Part shown: one piece after another, positions 7,588-9,801 of the stretch
How the letters are laid out: each line of letters begins with the position of its first letter
How positions within the stretch are numbered: the first letter of the stretch is position 1
DNA from: Fibrobacter sp. UBA1313
GTDB lineage: Bacteria; Fibrobacterota; Fibrobacteria; Fibrobacterales; Fibrobacteraceae
Direction: 5' to 3'
Length of the DNA stretch: 9,801 bases
NCBI GenBank assembly: GCA_002307115.1
Contig: DBTP01000095.1
Span: forward strand, 1 to 9,801
The notes under the pieces: generated by a model
Database searches by the model: none
Told to the model about the DNA's origin: nothing
Seen by the model: the letters and a program-made list of their open reading frames with translations, nothing else
Position numbers and translations under genes: made by a program

Positions 7588-8416
7588 GAAATATTCCTTT
7601 GAAGATCTCGTTAAAATTATGGAACGTTTGCGCGCTCCGGGTGGTTGCCCCTGGGACTGCGAACAGGATACCCGCAGCCTTCTCCCGTATCTGATCGAAG
7701 AATCGTGCGAGTTCATTGATGCCGCGCAGGCGAATGATAAGGTTCACATGTGTGAAGAACTGGGCGATGTCCTTTTGCAGGTGGTGTTTCACGCTGAAGT
7801 GGCGCGCGGGCAAGGCGATTTTACCATCGACGATGTAGTTCAGGACATCAGTGAAAAAATGATCCGTCGTCATCCCCATGTTTTTGGGGATGCAGAAGCT
7901 GCCAATTCCAGCGCGGTACTCACTCAATGGGAACGTATCAAAGCCTCCGAAAAAAATAATGCGGGCTCCGCTGGGAAGTCCGCTATGGATAAGGTAAGTA
8001 AGAGTCTCCCCACGCTCGCCCGTGCCCAGGAGATGCAGCGCCGTGCCGCCAAGGTCGGGTTCGATTGGGGTGACAAAGCACCCGTTTTTGAAAAGGTGCA
8101 TGAAGAAATTAATGAATTTCAGGCGGAAATTCAAGCGCAGACGGAAAAAAATCCCAACATGGACCGCATGGAAGACGAATTTGGCGATATGCTATTCTCC
8201 ATGGTGAATCTCGCAAGACACTGCGGACTCAATTCTGAAACGGCTCTTATGCGCGCCAATGCCAAATTTGATCGCCGCTTTCGCGAGGTCGAAGCTCTTG
8301 CGGCAGAAAAAGGGAGCGACATGAAAACGATGGGCTTGGAAGCTCTGGATGCCCTTTGGAATCAAGTCAAAAAAGAAGAGAAAGAGAGCGCCGCACAAAT
8401 GTCCGATGGAAAATAG
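7586..8416 (+). CDS. mazG: nucleoside triphosphate pyrophosphohydrolase MazG
   Basis: MazG hydrolyses (d)NTPs to NMP and pyrophosphate, a house-cleaning role and, in E. coli, a modulator of ppGpp signalling. The product is 276 residues (E. coli about 263) with the two tandem MazG domains. Domain 1 has EESCE (38-42) and ELGD (58-61); domain 2 has EEINE (173-177) and EFGD (198-201). These Glu/Asp sets bind Mg2+. Family landmarks RLRAPGGCPWD near the N-terminus and KVGFDW at 156-161 are also present. I chose ATG 7586 because it aligns with the N-terminus of E. coli MazG (hydrophobic helix then MERLR). In-frame ATGs further upstream would add unrelated residues read antisense to dprA. No clear Shine-Dalgarno precedes ATG 7586, and any promoter would have to lie in dprA. 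The C-terminus after ALWNQVKKEE is a short charged tail. Confidence 0.94.
   Translation: MKYSFEDLVKIMERLRAPGGCPWDCEQDTRSLLPYLIEESCEFIDAAQANDKVHMCEELGDVLLQVVFHAEVARGQGDFTIDDVVQDISEKMIRRHPHVFGDAEAANSSAVLTQWERIKASEKNNAGSAGKSAMDKVSKSLPTLARAQEMQRRAAKVGFDWGDKAPVFEKVHEEINEFQAEIQAQTEKNPNMDRMEDEFGDMLFSMVNLARHCGLNSETALMRANAKFDRRFREVEALAAEKGSDMKTMGLEALDALWNQVKKEEKESAAQMSDGK
7595..7600 (-). promoter_or_regulatory. ribosome binding site of dprA, inside mazG codons
   Basis: On the - strand AAAGGA lies 7 nt before ATG 7587, supporting that start over the longer open frame reaching 7716, whose extra 43 residues do not resemble DprA. The site is encoded within mazG codons 4-5. Confidence 0.55.
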
Positions 8417-8658
8417 GAACCATGTGATTGCAGGTTGTCATTTGAAATGCGACAAAAAATGAGGTTGGGCATAAACGTCCCTGAAGTAGCACTACTTCAT
8501 TCACATTCTTGGTCTGTGCTCTGCGGAGAATAGGACTTCACCGTAAAATTATTATAAACGCACCCCTGAAAAACAGTGTCTATCTGCATAAAGTATTGAA
8601 TCCTTTATCTAAATTGTACTTATGAATTAGGGAGTTTTCAAAAATTGAGGGCTGTTTT
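8417..8658. other. intergenic region between mazG and the secreted-protein gene
   Basis: This 242-bp region is more AT-rich than the preceding genes, with no convincing ORF. It contains the 18-nt interrupted palindrome described separately. TATAAA at 8553-8558 resembles a -10 box but lacks a matching -35. TTGAAT near 8594-8599 is -35-like, without a good -10. GAGG at 8647-8650 is the ribosome site of the next gene. No T-tract terminator for mazG is visible. Confidence 0.5.
8482..8499. repeat. 18-nt interrupted palindrome
   Basis: TGAAGTAGCACTACTTCA has 8-bp perfect arms around a central CA. It is not followed by a T-run, so it fits a dimeric-regulator operator better than an intrinsic terminator. 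It lies 66 nt after the mazG stop and 160 nt before the secreted-protein start. Function is inferred. Confidence 0.5.
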
Positions 8659-9801
8659 ATGAAAAAGAGCATAAACGTTTGGGTTATTCTATTCGCGCTT
8701 TTATTGGGCTGGATCACCACAAGTTCGGCACAAACTACACTTGGTGCGGGTGATGTGGCCATCATGGAATTTAACGGTAACGGCGACGATGGATTTTCCT
8801 TTATGCCATTGGTCGATTTGGCTGCGGGAACAGTAATTCACTTTACTGATTATGGCTGGAATGGCACCTCGTTGTCATTTCATCCTTATGAGGAAGGGAA
8901 TCCTCCTACTGGTGGTGGAAATATGATTACTTACACGGCTCCTTCAGCGGTGGTCGCAGGAACCTTGATCCGTCAAGATAAAGTCAATGTGGGAGGAAGT
9001 GCTTTTACGGCAGATGCCGATTGGCCTTATAATTATTACAACTACACTTACATAGGTGCTTTAAACTCGTTAACAACTGGTCATGATGGAATCCTTGTTT
9101 TTCAGGGAACCCCTTCTGCCCCCACCTTTATTTGGGGTTATTACACTGGCCATTGGGGAAAAGGTTCGTATGTGGATTATTATTGGTCCGATTTACCAAC
9201 AGACTTAACCAATGGAACCAATGCTGTATTTTTTGTGGACAGTAGTAGTTGGTCTTCTGATGTAACCGTGGATGATGGCTATTATAGGGGGCCCACCACA
9301 GCGGCCTCTGCTGCAGATTGGAGAACTCGAGTGGCCGATGCCTCCAACTGGACCACTTCGGCGTCTGGAACCGCTCCAACACTTTTATACCCAAAAACAT
9401 ATACGGTCACCAGCACATCAGTCGCACCAACCGTAACCACCCAAGCGGTGAGTGGCATCAGTTCTACCACGGCTACAGGTAATGGAAACATAACGTCATT
9501 AGGTTCTCCGAATCCCACTGCCTATGGCGTATGCTGGAACACCACAGGAACTCCTACCGCTTCTGGTACCAAAGTGGATAACGGAAGTGCTTCCGCAACG
9601 GGAGCGTTTACCGCGTCTATGACAGGCTTGACAGCAAATACCACTTATTACCTGCGTGCTTACGCCATTAACACAGTGGATACAAGTTATGGCTCAGAGG
9701 TTTCGTTTACCACTTCTAAGATTCCCCAGACCATCACCTTCGCCAACCCTGGCGCTCAGAACTTCGGGACAACGCCCACACTCTCGGCGAGTTCCACTTC
9801 T
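8659..9801 (+). CDS. secreted modular surface protein, 5' part (3' end outside window)
   Basis: The first 381 codons of an open frame that runs off the right edge. ATG 8659 follows GAGG by 8 nt. Residues 1-24 (MKKSINVWVILFALLLGWIT then TSSA) form a Sec signal peptide, with cleavage likely after Ala24. Residues about 27-230 are a Trp/Tyr/Asn/Gly-rich domain beginning GAGDVAIMEFNGNGDDGFSF, with a VIHFTDYGWNG strand. It resembles N-terminal domains I have seen in uncharacterised secreted proteins of several phyla; its function is unknown to me. Residues about 257-353 look like a fibronectin-III-type beta-sandwich (APTVTTQAVSGISSTTA at the start, TANTTYYLRAYAIN and GSEVSFTT at the end). From 356, PQTITFANPGAQNFGTTPTL looks like the start of an Ig-like repeat found in large adhesin-like proteins. 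Codon use (more AAT, TAT, GGA, ACC) differs from the upstream genes. Full length and anchoring are not visible. Confidence 0.85.
   Translation, partial: MKKSINVWVILFALLLGWITTSSAQTTLGAGDVAIMEFNGNGDDGFSFMPLVDLAAGTVIHFTDYGWNGTSLSFHPYEEGNPPTGGGNMITYTAPSAVVAGTLIRQDKVNVGGSAFTADADWPYNYYNYTYIGALNSLTTGHDGILVFQGTPSAPTFIWGYYTGHWGKGSYVDYYWSDLPTDLTNGTNAVFFVDSSSWSSDVTVDDGYYRGPTTAASAADWRTRVADASNWTTSASGTAPTLLYPKTYTVTSTSVAPTVTTQAVSGISSTTATGNGNITSLGSPNPTAYGVCWNTTGTPTASGTKVDNGSASATGAFTASMTGLTANTTYYLRAYAINTVDTSYGSEVSFTTSKIPQTITFANPGAQNFGTTPTLSASSTS

Noticed and set aside
7571..8134. Open frame of 187 codons on the - strand inside mazG
   Set aside because: It is antisense to a well-supported mazG with both MazG motif sets; the translation shows no recognisable domain.
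8435..8455. Quasi-inverted repeat TTGTC...GACAA after mazG as a terminator
   Set aside because: The arms need a 2-nt bulge, only 5 bp are clean with a real loop, and an A-run rather than a T-run follows on the coding strand.
8469..8678. The 10-mer GCATAAACGT occurring twice, 200 bp apart
   Set aside because: One copy is in the spacer and one inside signal-peptide codons; it is short, has no symmetry, and is plausible by chance.
9128..9518. Two overlapping - strand open frames near the right edge
   Set aside because: The + strand frame is open from 8659 to the edge with a signal peptide and domain structure; the antisense frames are low-complexity shadows of Thr/Gly-rich codons.
1..9801. tRNA, rRNA, CRISPR array, transposase or phage attachment site
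   Set aside because: I looked on both strands and saw no array of spaced repeats, no transposase motifs and no cloverleaf-like sequence; nearly all of the window is accounted for by the listed genes.

Overview
The window comes from a Gram-negative (diderm) bacterium: it encodes a lipoprotein periplasmic adaptor, an RND pump and a TolC-type outer-membrane channel, with moderate GC in the core genes. Shine-Dalgarno-like sites precede several starts. The gene set (polA, dprA, mazG, ftsB/divIC family) is bacterial housekeeping. The lineage cannot be fixed from sequence alone. A Fibrobacterota/FCB-type organism is a guess, based on the fused pump and the modular secreted protein.

Layout. (1) The 3' end of polA (DNA polymerase I, polymerase domain), + strand, enters from the left edge. 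(2) After about 90 bp containing a perfect 12-bp tandem repeat comes a two-gene efflux operon. It holds a lipoprotein membrane-fusion protein (956-2038) and, overlapping it by 4 nt (ATGA), a 1458-residue protein in which a complete 12-TM RND transporter continues in frame through a signal-peptide-like segment into a complete TolC-family channel (2035-6411). Two polypeptides therefore appear to encode all three layers of a tripartite pump. (3) Convergent to it on the - strand are dprA (DNA processing/competence) and an ftsB/divIC-type division gene, which overlap each other by their ends. The division gene also overlaps the 3' end of the pump gene by 41 bp. (4) mazG (NTP pyrophosphohydrolase) diverges from dprA, and the two start codons share one CATG tetranucleotide. 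(5) A 242-bp AT-rich spacer with an 18-nt interrupted palindrome follows. (6) The 5' part of a large secreted modular protein (8659 to the right edge) has a signal peptide, an uncharacterised N-terminal domain, a fibronectin-III-like domain and the first residues of an Ig-like repeat. Its composition differs visibly from the core genes.

The most notable item is the HAE-like RND-TolC single-polypeptide fusion with an internal candidate signal peptidase site. Second is the divergent dprA/mazG start overlap, which leaves no 5' leader space between the two genes. No RNA genes, CRISPR arrays, transposases or clear intrinsic terminators were seen.
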